Source: Pseudomonas japonica
Lineage (GTDB): Bacteria; Pseudomonadota; Gammaproteobacteria; Pseudomonadales; Pseudomonadaceae
Length of the DNA stretch: 64,000 nucleotides
Direction of reading: 5' to 3'
Assembly (NCBI RefSeq): GCF_900188455.1
Contig: NZ_FZOL01000003.1
Span: 124,001-188,000 of the forward strand
The translations under genes and the position numbers were made by a program. This document shows positions 17,429 to 24,900 of this stretch, one piece after another; the stretch's first letter is position 1, and each line of letters starts with the position of its first letter. The notes beneath the pieces are model-generated. The model did not search any database, had not been told where the DNA came from, and was given only the letters and a program-made list of their open reading frames with translations.

Positions 17429-17782
17429 AAAAATATCAGTCTCGTACTGCTGCCCAACTTCAGGGAGAAAAATGTGGGCTAAGTGCTGGGTAGAGTCAAC
17501 CCAGCCACTTGCGGTGCGTACCCGGGTGGTACCGATCTGAGGACAGCCGATATCGGCTATCAGCTCAGGGCTTGCATAATTGTGATCGGCCCCGGTATCC
17601 ACCAGCGCGTACAGGGTTTTGAAGCCAGAAATAGTTCTCGCACCATTCCCATGATCTGGATCGTATCTCAGAGAGGCATGAACTACCGGTCTCCCCGGTG
17701 GCAAGTCGCTGACACTGCCATCTGATGCCATGAATCGAATCTGAACGAAGCGAGATCCTTCTGGTACTGCGTAGCTAATCAT
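17306..17782 (-). CDS. Retropepsin-like aspartic protease (phage cargo)
   Basis: 158 residues from the ATG at 17782 (AAGGGA upstream; an earlier start at 17812 is possible). LYALVDTGADHNYAS holds the D-T-G-A active-site signature at residues 62-65, with a following Tyr/Ser and hydrophobic strand typical of single-domain retroviral-type proteases that act as dimers. A later IIGVLVIRMGRLVMDF stretch fits the 'ILG' flap-end region. No signal peptide. It is the only leftward gene inside the tail operon, so it must have its own promoter, a mark of a cargo gene expressed from the prophage. Substrate unknown. Confidence 0.7.
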   Translation of the reverse strand: MISYAVPEGSRFVQIRFMASDGSVSDLPPGRPVVHASLRYDPDHGNGARTISGFKTLYALVDTGADHNYASPELIADIGCPQIGTTRVRTASGWVDSTQHLAHIFLPEVGQQYETDIFSSPLVDEGELGQHLIIGVLVIRMGRLVMDFQSNVYRLYVS

Positions 17783-17838
17783 AACGCTATCCCTTGCGGT
17801 GTGTTGGCACAACGCTACTACGGCGGCGATCCGACTGG

Positions 17839-17873
17839 TACTGGCTTTCCATCCACGCTGGATGGGTGGACAG
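17839..17873 (+). repeat. TACTGGC hairpin element, copy A
   Basis: Short element TACTGGCTTTCC, then ATCCACGCTGGATGGGTGG and ACAG, containing the inverted repeat CCATCCA/TGGATGG. Related copies occur at 18744 and 36187. This copy ends 60 bp before the lipase-like gene. Confidence 0.5.
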
Positions 17874-17932
17874 GGTGGTAAATATTGCTATACCTGATCC
17901 AAGATTCACTATGGCTCAGGGAGGGCGTGCCA

Positions 17933-18700
17933 ATGTTTAAAAAAGGGATCGCGAGTGTGCTATTGGTCATCCTGGCCGCTCTTGTGGGATGTACCAACTC
18001 GTCGCAAGTGAAGCAGGCTGGCCGTGATCACTCATCAGGTTGGAGTGATCAAATCCGAAGTTTGGCTAGCCACTCTGTGGGGCCAGCACAGCTTGCTTAC
18101 AATGTCTATAAAGACGCAGATCAATTCGATGTCTCAGGCCGCTACCGTTGGGTGAGAGATTTCGAAGAGAAGAGAATGGGCTTCTTCGCATCTCTGTATA
18201 AAGAAAACGATCAGGAAAATTATATTCTCGCATTCCGCGGTACAGATTCCCTGGCCGACTTTAAAAGTGGAAATAACCCTATTTTCCAGCGACAGAATGG
18301 TTATGCGCTGGCTGTTTTTGACCAGGTGCGGGACTTATATTCTCCAAGAGAAATAACAGTTGTGGGCCATTCCTTGGGGGGCGGGATCGCAATCCACGTT
18401 TCCCTCAACAGGGCAAACGTCAAGGCATACTCCTTCAATGGTAGTCCGGTGTTTCGCTCTGATGGAGTTCCGTTTAGAAATGAGCGCTATAGCATCGTTG
18501 AACATGGCGAAGTTCTCAAAATCGGGCGTTTATTCAGTCTTGAGGCCACCCAGCTATATACCTCAGTCGGATGCACCAATGGGAAAAATCCGTTTTCTCA
18601 GCACGCTATGAAATTGCTTGCGAGTTGTTTGACCGAAATTGCCTCGTATGCGGATGATCATCCGGAGAGGGGTGAGGGACAGGCGCGCCGTCAGCCGTAA
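17933..18700 (+). CDS. Lipase class 3-like lipoprotein (phage cargo)
   Basis: 255-residue exported lipoprotein with an alpha/beta hydrolase fold. Signal: MFKKGIASVLLVILAALVGC, with LVGC as lipobox. The nucleophile elbow GHSLGGG (Ser near residue 145) and the preceding YILAFRGTDSLADF block (oxyanion-type FRGT) identify class 3 lipases. A His near the C-terminus (FSQHAMK) could complete the triad. The start follows CAGGGAGGG. Sitting in the gpK-gpI gap with its own leader, it is likely expressed in the lysogen and may act on envelope lipids or in superinfection exclusion; this is inference. Confidence 0.82.
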   Translation: MFKKGIASVLLVILAALVGCTNSSQVKQAGRDHSSGWSDQIRSLASHSVGPAQLAYNVYKDADQFDVSGRYRWVRDFEEKRMGFFASLYKENDQENYILAFRGTDSLADFKSGNNPIFQRQNGYALAVFDQVRDLYSPREITVVGHSLGGGIAIHVSLNRANVKAYSFNGSPVFRSDGVPFRNERYSIVEHGEVLKIGRLFSLEATQLYTSVGCTNGKNPFSQHAMKLLASCLTEIASYADDHPERGEGQARRQP

Positions 18701-18711
18701 CTGTGATTGAG

Positions 18712-18743
18712 CCATGGTAGATCCCCTCTATCATCAAGGAGGG
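18712..18743 (+). promoter_or_regulatory. Orphan leader with SD hairpin, no gene following
   Basis: ATGGTAGATCCCCTCTATCA then TCAAGGAGGG closely matches the leaders at 19653 and 20302 that precede lipoprotein genes, including a C-rich arm able to pair with the GGAGGG. No start codon follows; copy B of the TACTGGC element begins at once. It looks like the front of a lost cargo gene. Confidence 0.45.
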
Positions 18744-18778
18744 TACTGGCTGTCCATCCGGGATGGATAAGTGGACAG
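18744..18778 (+). repeat. TACTGGC hairpin element, copy B
   Basis: TACTGGCTGTCCATCCGGGA, then TGGATAAGTGGACAG, with inverted arms TCCATC/GATGGA. It matches copies at 17839 and 36187 and lies 120 bp upstream of the next exported protein gene. Confidence 0.5.
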
Positions 18779-18898
18779 GATCCGTTTAGATTTCGTGGGC
18801 CTAGGCGACACTGCTGCGGGATCCAAGCATTCTCAATTTTTCCCGCTAATCTGTGAGTACCTATTCCCTGTGTGGGCAGGTTAACGAGGAGAGTGATA

Positions 18899-19399
18899 AT
18901 GGATGGAATGCGTAAGCACACGTTGAGCATACTGTCAGTAGCATGCTTCGGGCTTGTATCTACTACAGTGTTCGCAGAATGTCCTATGGGGTTTCAGTCT
19001 GTCGGGGTGGCGTATGCTTCTGATGACGCGGATTTTGCGGAGGCGAAAGTTGAGGCGCAGCCGGTTCTTGTCAAATTCCCCAGAGGCGTACTTTTGGACA
19101 AGAACTACGTACAGCATGGTGGGCGCTGGAATGGTGGCAGCGCCAGAGCTGTTATGACAGATGCTGATGTGCCAAATGGCTTGATGGTTATCGCATCCGG
19201 TTCAGAGGGCGGGGAGAAGGGGTGGTCTGTTTATAAACCTGAACTTAAGGTTCTGGAGGAGGCTGAAGACGGCAGGATTCTTCAGCGGGGCTATGAAATG
19301 AAGCTTTATTGCCACACTGGAAGCGGAGAGGCCGCAAAAATTGGCCGTCAAAGCTGTAGTGTGAGAGCTGAGTTCTGCGCCAAGCTTAAAAAAGCATAG
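18899..19399 (+). CDS. Secreted protein of unknown function (phage cargo)
   Basis: 166 residues from the ATG at 18899 (ACGAGGAGA upstream); an ATG nine bases later is also possible. The N-terminus MRKHTLSILSVACFGLVST ending in VFA|E is a clear Sec signal peptide, so the protein is periplasmic or secreted. The mature part has four cysteines (ECPMG, LYCHTG, QSCSVR, EFCAK) that could form two disulphides. I do not recognise a family. It belongs to the gpK-gpI cargo set and is followed by a strong terminator, so it is probably transcribed alone from the prophage. Confidence 0.65.
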   Translation: MDGMRKHTLSILSVACFGLVSTTVFAECPMGFQSVGVAYASDDADFAEAKVEAQPVLVKFPRGVLLDKNYVQHGGRWNGGSARAVMTDADVPNGLMVIASGSEGGEKGWSVYKPELKVLEEAEDGRILQRGYEMKLYCHTGSGEAAKIGRQSCSVRAEFCAKLKKA

Positions 19400-19419
19400 A
19401 GGGTTCCTATTGGTAATTG

Positions 19420-19443
19420 GCCCAGCCCCGCGCTGGGCTTTTT
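19420..19443 (+). terminator. Terminator after secreted cargo gene
   Basis: Perfect 7-bp stem GCCCAGC/GCTGGGC, loop CCCGC, followed by TTTTTGCATCT. The same GCTGGGCTTTTTGCATCT string recurs in the terminator at 36957, after the ET79-like gene. Confidence 0.85.
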
Positions 19444-19480
19444 GCATCTTCGGCAGGGCTAAAGCTGTATCCACGGAAGC

Positions 19481-19504
19481 CCCATTCTATACGTATAGAA
19501 TGGG
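19481..19504. repeat. Perfect 24-bp palindrome I
   Basis: Two 12-base arms, CCCATTCTATAC and its exact reverse complement GTATAGAATGGG, with no spacer. It shares the core CATTCTATAC/GTATAGAATG with the palindrome at 19589. It lies in a 287-bp gene-free gap before a lipoprotein gene; it could be an operator pair or part of a small mobile or att-like element. Confidence 0.6.
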
Positions 19505-19588
19505 CTCCACCTGTGCGGCACCCTTGGTGCGCCACTCAATCGGCGACGGCCTCGGAGCGGCGGTAGAGCCTAGTGTGTATACGCATTT

Positions 19589-19615
19589 CCGCATTCTATA
19601 CCGTATAGAATGCGG
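19589..19615. repeat. Perfect 27-bp palindrome II
   Basis: Arms CCGCATTCTATAC and GTATAGAATGCGG separated by one C. It shares the ten-base half-site CATTCTATAC with palindrome I, about 110 bp centre to centre. It is 72 bp upstream of the next lipoprotein start, a possible position for a repressor or activator site. Confidence 0.6.
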
Positions 19616-19661
19616 CGTTGTGTATGTGGTTCACCGCTCTCGTTACCTAGCTATGGTAGAT

Positions 19662-19687
19662 TGCCACCATCAACAAGGAGGGTGGCA
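19662..19687 (+). promoter_or_regulatory. SD-sequestering hairpin before lipoprotein gene
   Basis: TGCCACC (19662-19668) can pair with GGTGGCA (19681-19687). The loop and 3' arm contain AAGGAGG and the first base of the start codon, so folding would hide the ribosome site. A matching arrangement with different stem bases is found at 20312-20336. Confidence 0.55.
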
Positions 19688-20277
19688 TGAAGCAATATGT
19701 GGTGATTTCACTAGCGGCGGTGGTTCTGTCTGGATGTCTGGACAAAAGCGAGCAGAATGCTGCTCTGGCCACCTCCATCAACGCTATAGCGAGCATGGAG
19801 GTAAATAAGAAATCCCCTGACATGGCTGTCAAGTCATGGTGGCGATTGAAGGACGCTGGCGCTGCTATGTTCGTCGAGGCCTGCAAGAACTACGTGAGCA
19901 TGCAGGGTCCGTACCTGGACAAACTGTCTGAGCTCTCCACTCCCGATATTTACAGTGACCCAAGCTGTTCTGAAACAGCCGATGCGTTTGATCGCCAGAT
20001 CACGAAGGTCGATGTGCAGTCCGACACGCGAGCGGTAGTTATGGCGCAGATTCGGAATACCACTCCGCCCGAGGCAGGCGCGGAACTGACTGGTGATGAT
20101 AGAAAGCGCAAGGAGGCTGGAGAGGCGTTCCAATACGTTCTTGAGAGGAGTGATTCCAAGGCTGACTGGAAAATCTCCGAGGTATCCACCAGGTCTTCTT
20201 GGGCGGGTGATTGGGACAGAATCTTCCAGAAGCCAACGCCGGTGTCCAATAGCTGGGTTTACAATGCTCAGCAGTGA
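19687..20277 (+). CDS. Lipoprotein of unknown function (phage cargo)
   Basis: 196 residues. MKQYVVISLAAVVLSGC is a lipoprotein signal with lipobox LSGC. The mature protein is mixed helical/beta, resembling small DUF4878-type lipoproteins in general layout (a helical start, then AVVMAQIRNTTPPEA and a DWKISEV strand), but I cannot assign it firmly. It has the leader hairpin described at 19662. Part of the gpK-gpI cassette; likely anchored in the cell envelope. Confidence 0.65.
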   Translation: MKQYVVISLAAVVLSGCLDKSEQNAALATSINAIASMEVNKKSPDMAVKSWWRLKDAGAAMFVEACKNYVSMQGPYLDKLSELSTPDIYSDPSCSETADAFDRQITKVDVQSDTRAVVMAQIRNTTPPEAGAELTGDDRKRKEAGEAFQYVLERSDSKADWKISEVSTRSSWAGDWDRIFQKPTPVSNSWVYNAQQ

Positions 20278-20311
20278 CCTCCGCGGCACGTTCAAGATTC
20301 AAGGATGCTAC

Positions 20312-20336
20312 GATCCCTTCTCTACAAGGAGGGATC
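20312..20336 (+). promoter_or_regulatory. SD-sequestering hairpin before small lipoprotein gene
   Basis: GATCCCT (20312-20318) pairs perfectly with AGGGATC (20330-20336). The 11-base loop ends in ACAAGG, so the AAGGAGG ribosome site spans loop and stem. The start codon is at 20339. Stem bases differ from the 19662 hairpin while the fold is kept. Confidence 0.6.
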
Positions 20337-20338
20337 AC

Positions 20339-20758
20339 ATGCGAGTTTTGATTTGCGCTTTGGGGCTGGCGATGCTTGCGGGGTGCGCAACATCGCCTGT
20401 TCCGGTGAGTGAAGCGACTCCAGCACCTGCAGATAGGGTTAGCGGGTATCAGGCGCCAGTCCAGGGCGGCGGAACAATCATCGTCACCAGGGACAGCGGC
20501 TTCATCGGTGGCGGCTGCTACGCAACGGTGTTTCTCAATGGCCAGCCAGTTGCAAAGCTCGACCCTAAAGAGAAAGCCTCTTTCAGTGTTCCCGCGGGGG
20601 AGTGGACGGTTGGGGCTGCGCTGGAGGGGAAAGCACTTTGTGGGCTGAACGCTCAACGACTTGAAGCGGAAGCATTGGTCAAGTCGGGGCAGACCAAGAA
20701 ATATAGAGTCTATACACCCACCGACGGAGACGTCGGCATATTGCCGACCACTTTTTAA
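20339..20758 (+). CDS. Small lipoprotein (phage cargo)
   Basis: 139 residues starting at the ATG at 20339, right after a ribosome-site hairpin. MRVLICALGLAMLAGC is a lipoprotein signal (lipobox LAGC). The mature part has a Pro/Ala-rich linker, then a compact beta domain with IIVTRDSGFIGGGCYATVFL, then NGQPVAKLDPKEKASFSVPA, resembling DUF2846-like or PEGA-like lipoproteins that present a beta-sandwich. Length is normal for such proteins. It ends two bases before a terminator that closes the cargo cassette. Confidence 0.7.
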   Translation: MRVLICALGLAMLAGCATSPVPVSEATPAPADRVSGYQAPVQGGGTIIVTRDSGFIGGGCYATVFLNGQPVAKLDPKEKASFSVPAGEWTVGAALEGKALCGLNAQRLEAEALVKSGQTKKYRVYTPTDGDVGILPTTF

Positions 20759-20761
20759 ACG

Positions 20762-20782
20762 ACCGCCTTCGGGCGGTTTTTT
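20762..20782 (+). terminator. Terminator closing the gpK-gpI cassette
   Basis: Stem ACCGCC/GGCGGT with TTCG tetraloop and a T run, followed directly by TTGCCTGGAGGAAA, the ribosome site of gpI. The same T-run plus TTGCCTGGAG junction occurs before gpJ and the endolysin. Confidence 0.85.
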
Positions 20783-20801
20783 ATTGCCTGGAGGAAACAT
20801 A

Positions 20802-21383
20802 GTGACAACCGCAGCGCACTACGCACCGATGACCACGATCAAGCTCTCTGGGTCGTTGGCCCAGAAGTTCGGCCGCACTCATCGTCGGCAGATCGATAGC
20901 GGGCAAAGCTGGGAGGTCTTCAAGGCGCTCCGGGCTACCCTCACTGGATTTGAGGATGAGGTGAGGCGGCTCGACAATCTGGGAATGCGGTTCGCGATCT
21001 TCCGCAACCGTAAAAACGTTGGCTTGGATGACCTGGGTCGCGGTGGCACCAGCGAAATTCGGATCGTGCCAGTTTTATCAGGCAGCAAGCGAGGCGGGAT
21101 CTTGCAGACCATCGTAGGGGCTGTGTTGATCGTAGCCAGTTTCTATGGAGCCCCAACGCTTCAGGTAGGTATTGCACTGGTCGCCGGCGGCGTCATTCAA
21201 ATGCTCAGTCCTCAGGCCAAAGGCCTCTCACAAAGCGCTGCCCCCGAGAACCTGCCGAGTTACGCCTTCGGCAGCGCCAAGAACACAACCGCAAGCGGCA
21301 ACCCTGTCCCGATCTGCATCGGCAAGCGCCGTTGGGGTGGGGCGATTATCTCGGCCTCTATCTATGCCCAAGACAAGGTTTAG
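20802..21383 (+). CDS. Tail assembly protein I-like
   Basis: 193 residues from the GTG at 20802, which follows GGAGG by seven bases; an upstream open frame overlapping the lipoprotein gene is not used. The N-terminus MTTIKLSGSLAQKFGRTHRR has the ubiquitin-like start of lambda gpI, followed by FRNRKNVGLDDL. The middle contains the hydrophobic GGILQTIVGAVLIVASFYGA region. The C-terminus ends in NPVPICIGKRRWGGAIISA. gpI acts with gpK and gpJ in tail tip assembly. It is separated from both neighbours by cargo genes. Confidence 0.87.
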   Translation: MTTAAHYAPMTTIKLSGSLAQKFGRTHRRQIDSGQSWEVFKALRATLTGFEDEVRRLDNLGMRFAIFRNRKNVGLDDLGRGGTSEIRIVPVLSGSKRGGILQTIVGAVLIVASFYGAPTLQVGIALVAGGVIQMLSPQAKGLSQSAAPENLPSYAFGSAKNTTASGNPVPICIGKRRWGGAIISASIYAQDKV

Positions 21384-21447
21384 CTAGCTTAGTCACGCGG
21401 AACGCTGATAGCATTTTGCCTTATCACACTCTCGAAAGGATGCTGCA

Positions 21448-21690
21448 GTGTACGTATACAAAATGGTCCAAGTTCCGCCGAACGTTGAAGTTCAGGCCAA
21501 GAATCATAAAGGGAATGAGGCCGCCGCCTATCTTCAGCAGGTGGTGAATTCTCACGCCGAGGACGGCTGGGAGTTCTATCGTGTGGACACAATTGGTGTG
21601 TCTGTGCAGCCTGGTTGCTTTGACGCGATGTTTGGCAAGAAGGCGACAGTGTCAGACTACTACGTGATTTCGTTCCGCCGACCGGCATGA
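21448..21690 (+). CDS. DUF4177-like small protein
   Basis: 80 residues beginning MYVYKMVQVPPNVEV. The AAAYLQQVVNSHAEDGWEFYR block (a helix followed by GWE-hydrophobic) is the DUF4177 hallmark. These small soluble proteins occur widely in bacteria with no settled function. The stop overlaps the YidD-like start by four bases, so the two form a mini-operon inserted between gpI and gpJ. Confidence 0.75.
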   Translation: MYVYKMVQVPPNVEVQAKNHKGNEAAAYLQQVVNSHAEDGWEFYRVDTIGVSVQPGCFDAMFGKKATVSDYYVISFRRPA

Positions 21691-21893
21691 TGAAGGCCGT
21701 GTCGTTGGAGCTAATCCGCCTCTACCAGCGGGTTGCTCCCCTTAGCCTTCGATCCGCCTGCCGGTATGAGCCCACCTGCTCCAACTACGCTTTGCTGGCT
21801 ATTGAAAAGCACGGTGTGCTCCGGGGATGGAGCGCAGCGCTGAAGCGAATCTGCCGTTGTCGACCTCCAAATGGAGGGACTGATTACCCTTAG
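21687..21893 (+). CDS. yidD: YidD-like membrane insertion efficiency factor
   Basis: 68 residues with the full YidD signature: LIRLYQR at the N-terminus, CRYEPTCSNYALLAIEKHG in the centre and RICRCRPPNGGTDYP at the end, with the conserved cysteines. Cellular YidD is a small inner-membrane-associated protein that aids YidC-dependent membrane protein insertion and is normally encoded with rnpA and yidC. Finding it in a phage tail operon is unusual. It is coupled to the DUF4177 gene and followed by a terminator. A host-derived cargo gene is the likely explanation. Confidence 0.85.
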   Translation: MMKAVSLELIRLYQRVAPLSLRSACRYEPTCSNYALLAIEKHGVLRGWSAALKRICRCRPPNGGTDYP

Positions 21894-21896
21894 AAG

Positions 21897-21918
21897 AACC
21901 CGCCACGGCGGGTTTTTT
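21897..21918 (+). terminator. Terminator after the yidD-like gene
   Basis: AACCCGCC/GGCGGGTT inverted repeat (tight loop) and a run of six T, then TTGCCTGGAGAAAA, the gpJ ribosome site. It separates cargo from structural transcription. Confidence 0.85.
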
Positions 21919-21935
21919 GTTGCCTGGAGAAAAGC

Positions 21936-24900
21936 ATGGGCGCAGCACTTCAACTCGAAATTGCCGGCGCAAAGGGTGGCGAGAGCAAGCCGAAATCCCC
22001 GGTCGAAGCACCGGATAGCCTTCAGTCCACGAACATCGCCAAGATGTTGATCGCGGTCGGCGAGGGTGAGTTCGAAGGCACCCCGACCGACCGGGACATC
22101 TACCTGGACAACACTCCCATCGTCGACTCAAGCGGCAACGTCAATTTTCCCGGGGTGAAGTGGGAGTGGCGCCGCGGTTCGGTTGAGCAGGACTACATCC
22201 AGGGCATCCCGGCGATCGAGAGCGAGACGACCACAAACGTCGAGCTTCGCAGCGACAACCCCTTCGTGCGCTCGTTGAGTAATACCCAGCTGTCCGCGGT
22301 GCGCGTGCGGTTCTCTTGGTCGCGCCTTGCCCAGCAGGACAGCAGCGGCAACACCAACGGCTACCGCATCGAGTACGCGATCGATGTGGCCACCGACGGT
22401 GGCTCATACGCCGAAGCTCACCGTGGCGCCGTCGACGGTAAGACCACCAGTGGCTACCAGCGGTCCGTGCGCGTGGATCTGCCGGCAGCGACGTCGGGCT
22501 GGATGTTCCGCGTCCGCCGGCTCACGCCCAACGCGAACAGCGGCACGATCGCCGACACGATGACTGTCGCCGGCTACACGGAGATCATCGACCAGAAACT
22601 CCGCTACCCGAACACTGCGTTGCTCTACATCGAGTTCGATGCACAGCAGTTCCAGAACATTCCGGCGGTTACTGTGGACTGTCGCGCGCGGCGCTGGCCA
22701 GTGCCCGCGAACTACGATCCAGAGACCAGGACCTACACCGGGATCTGGGATGGCACCTTCAAGCAGGCCTGGACCAACAACCCTGTGTGGGCGACCTACG
22801 GCCTGTGCGTCGAGGACCGATTCGGCCTGGGCAAGCGTATCCAGCCGTGGATGGTCGACAAGTGGGAGATGTACCGCATCGCCCAGTATTGCGACCAACT
22901 CGTACCCAACGGCGTCGGCGGGATGGAGCCGCGGTACCTGTGCGACATCAACCTGCAGGGCCGGACTGAGGCTTGGACGTTGCTGCGCGACTTGTCCGCC
23001 ATCTACCGCGGCATGACCTACTGGGCCCAGGGCCAACTGTTCATGCAGGCCGACATGCCGCGCGCGCAGGACATCGACTACGTGTTCACTCGCGCGAACG
23101 TCATCGACGGCGACTTCGTCTATGGCGGCGCCGAGCGCACAACGCACTACAGCCGCGCCTTGGTCAGCTACGACAACCCGGCGAACAACTACGATACCGA
23201 CGTCATCCCTGTCACCGACCTGGTCCTGCAGCGCCGGTACCGTGACCGGCCGATCGAGATCTCGGCCATCGGGTGCACTCGTGCGAGCGAGGCCCAGCGC
23301 CGCGGGAAGTGGGCGCTGATCAGCAACAACCAAGACCGCACCGTCACCTTCAAGACAGGCCTCGAGGGCGCCAACGTCTTGCCAGGCTACGTCATCCCGG
23401 TCGCTGACGAACTCGTTGCCGGCAGACCGAACGGCGGGCGGATCTCGGCTGCCGCGGGGCGCGTGGTCACACTCGACCGCGATACGCCGATCAAGGCCGG
23501 CGACCGGTTGATTGTGAACCTGCCGAACGGCACAGCCCAAGGTCGCACCGTCGAATCGGTGGTAGGCAGGGCCGTGACTGTGACCACCGCCTATGCACTA
23601 CAGCCAGAGCCTCAGTTGCAATGGGCAATCGACTACGAGGACCTGGCGGTTCAACTGTTCCGAGTACTGAAGCGCACACGCACGACCGAAGGCCAGTTCG
23701 AGTTCACTGCATTGGAATTCAACCCGAGCAAGTTCGCGGCAATCGACACCGGTGCCAAACTCGACGAGCGCCCGATTAGTGTCATTCCCATCACTACCGT
23801 GCCGCCGCCCGCGAGCGTCTCGCTGACTTCGGACTACGCAGTGGATCAGGGCATAGCGGTCAGCACGATGACCGTCAGCTGGCCCGCGGTGGATGGAGCG
23901 GTCGCCTACGACGTCGAGTGGCGCAAGGGCAGCGGCAACTGGATTCGACTGCAGCGCACCGGCGGTACCAGCGTCGATGTCGCGGGGATATACGCCGGCG
24001 CCTACCTCGTCCGCGTGCGCGCCGTGAGCGCTTTCGACATCACTTCGATCTGGCGCAGCTCAATGCTGACGGAGTTGAAGGGTAAGGAGGGGCTTCCGCC
24101 GGCAGTCACTTCCCTGACGGCCACGCCGCTCATCTTCGGGATTTCACTGAAGTGGGGTATTCCGCCTGGTGCTGAAGACACCCAGCGGACGGAAATCTGG
24201 TACAGCCAGAGCAACAGCCTTGAGTCGGCAACGAAACTCACCGATCTGGCCTATCCGCAATCCGAGCATGTGATGCAGGGCCTTGGCGCCGGAGTGGCAT
24301 TTTTCTTCTGGGCACGCCTGGTGGATAGGACTGGCAACATTGGTCCGTGGTACCCGCTGGAGAGCGGCGTGCTCGGCCAGTCCGGATCTAATGCCGGACC
24401 GATTCTTGAGTTGATCAGCGGCCAGATCACCGAAAGTGAATTGGGTCAGGAGCTGCTCACGGAGATCGAGAAAATCTCCGGCGACTTCCCCGGGTCTGTC
24501 ACGGATCGGATCAACGATGCGAAGCAAGAGCTGGAGGATTTGATCACCGAACTGACCGACCCGCTTGAGTATGTTGCCACCGACGCCTATGTCATGAACG
24601 ATGCGGTGCGCAGCGGCCGGCGTTTGTACATGGCAATCACGGATGTACCGGCAGCGGCTGACGGCAGCAATGCGCCGCCCAACCCTGGTTACTGGGTCGA
24701 CATCGGCAGCATCGCAGAAACGGCGAACGGGCTGGCTCAGGCCGTGGCAAAGAACACCACGGACATCGAGAGTATCGACGGCGTCGTTACTGCGACCGCG
24801 GAAATGCTGCAGGCGGTGCAGTCTGCCTACCGTGATGACGATGGTGAGGGGGCGCTGAGCGATGCCTGGCGCGGCTGGGATACCCTGGCGAAGGTCTCGC

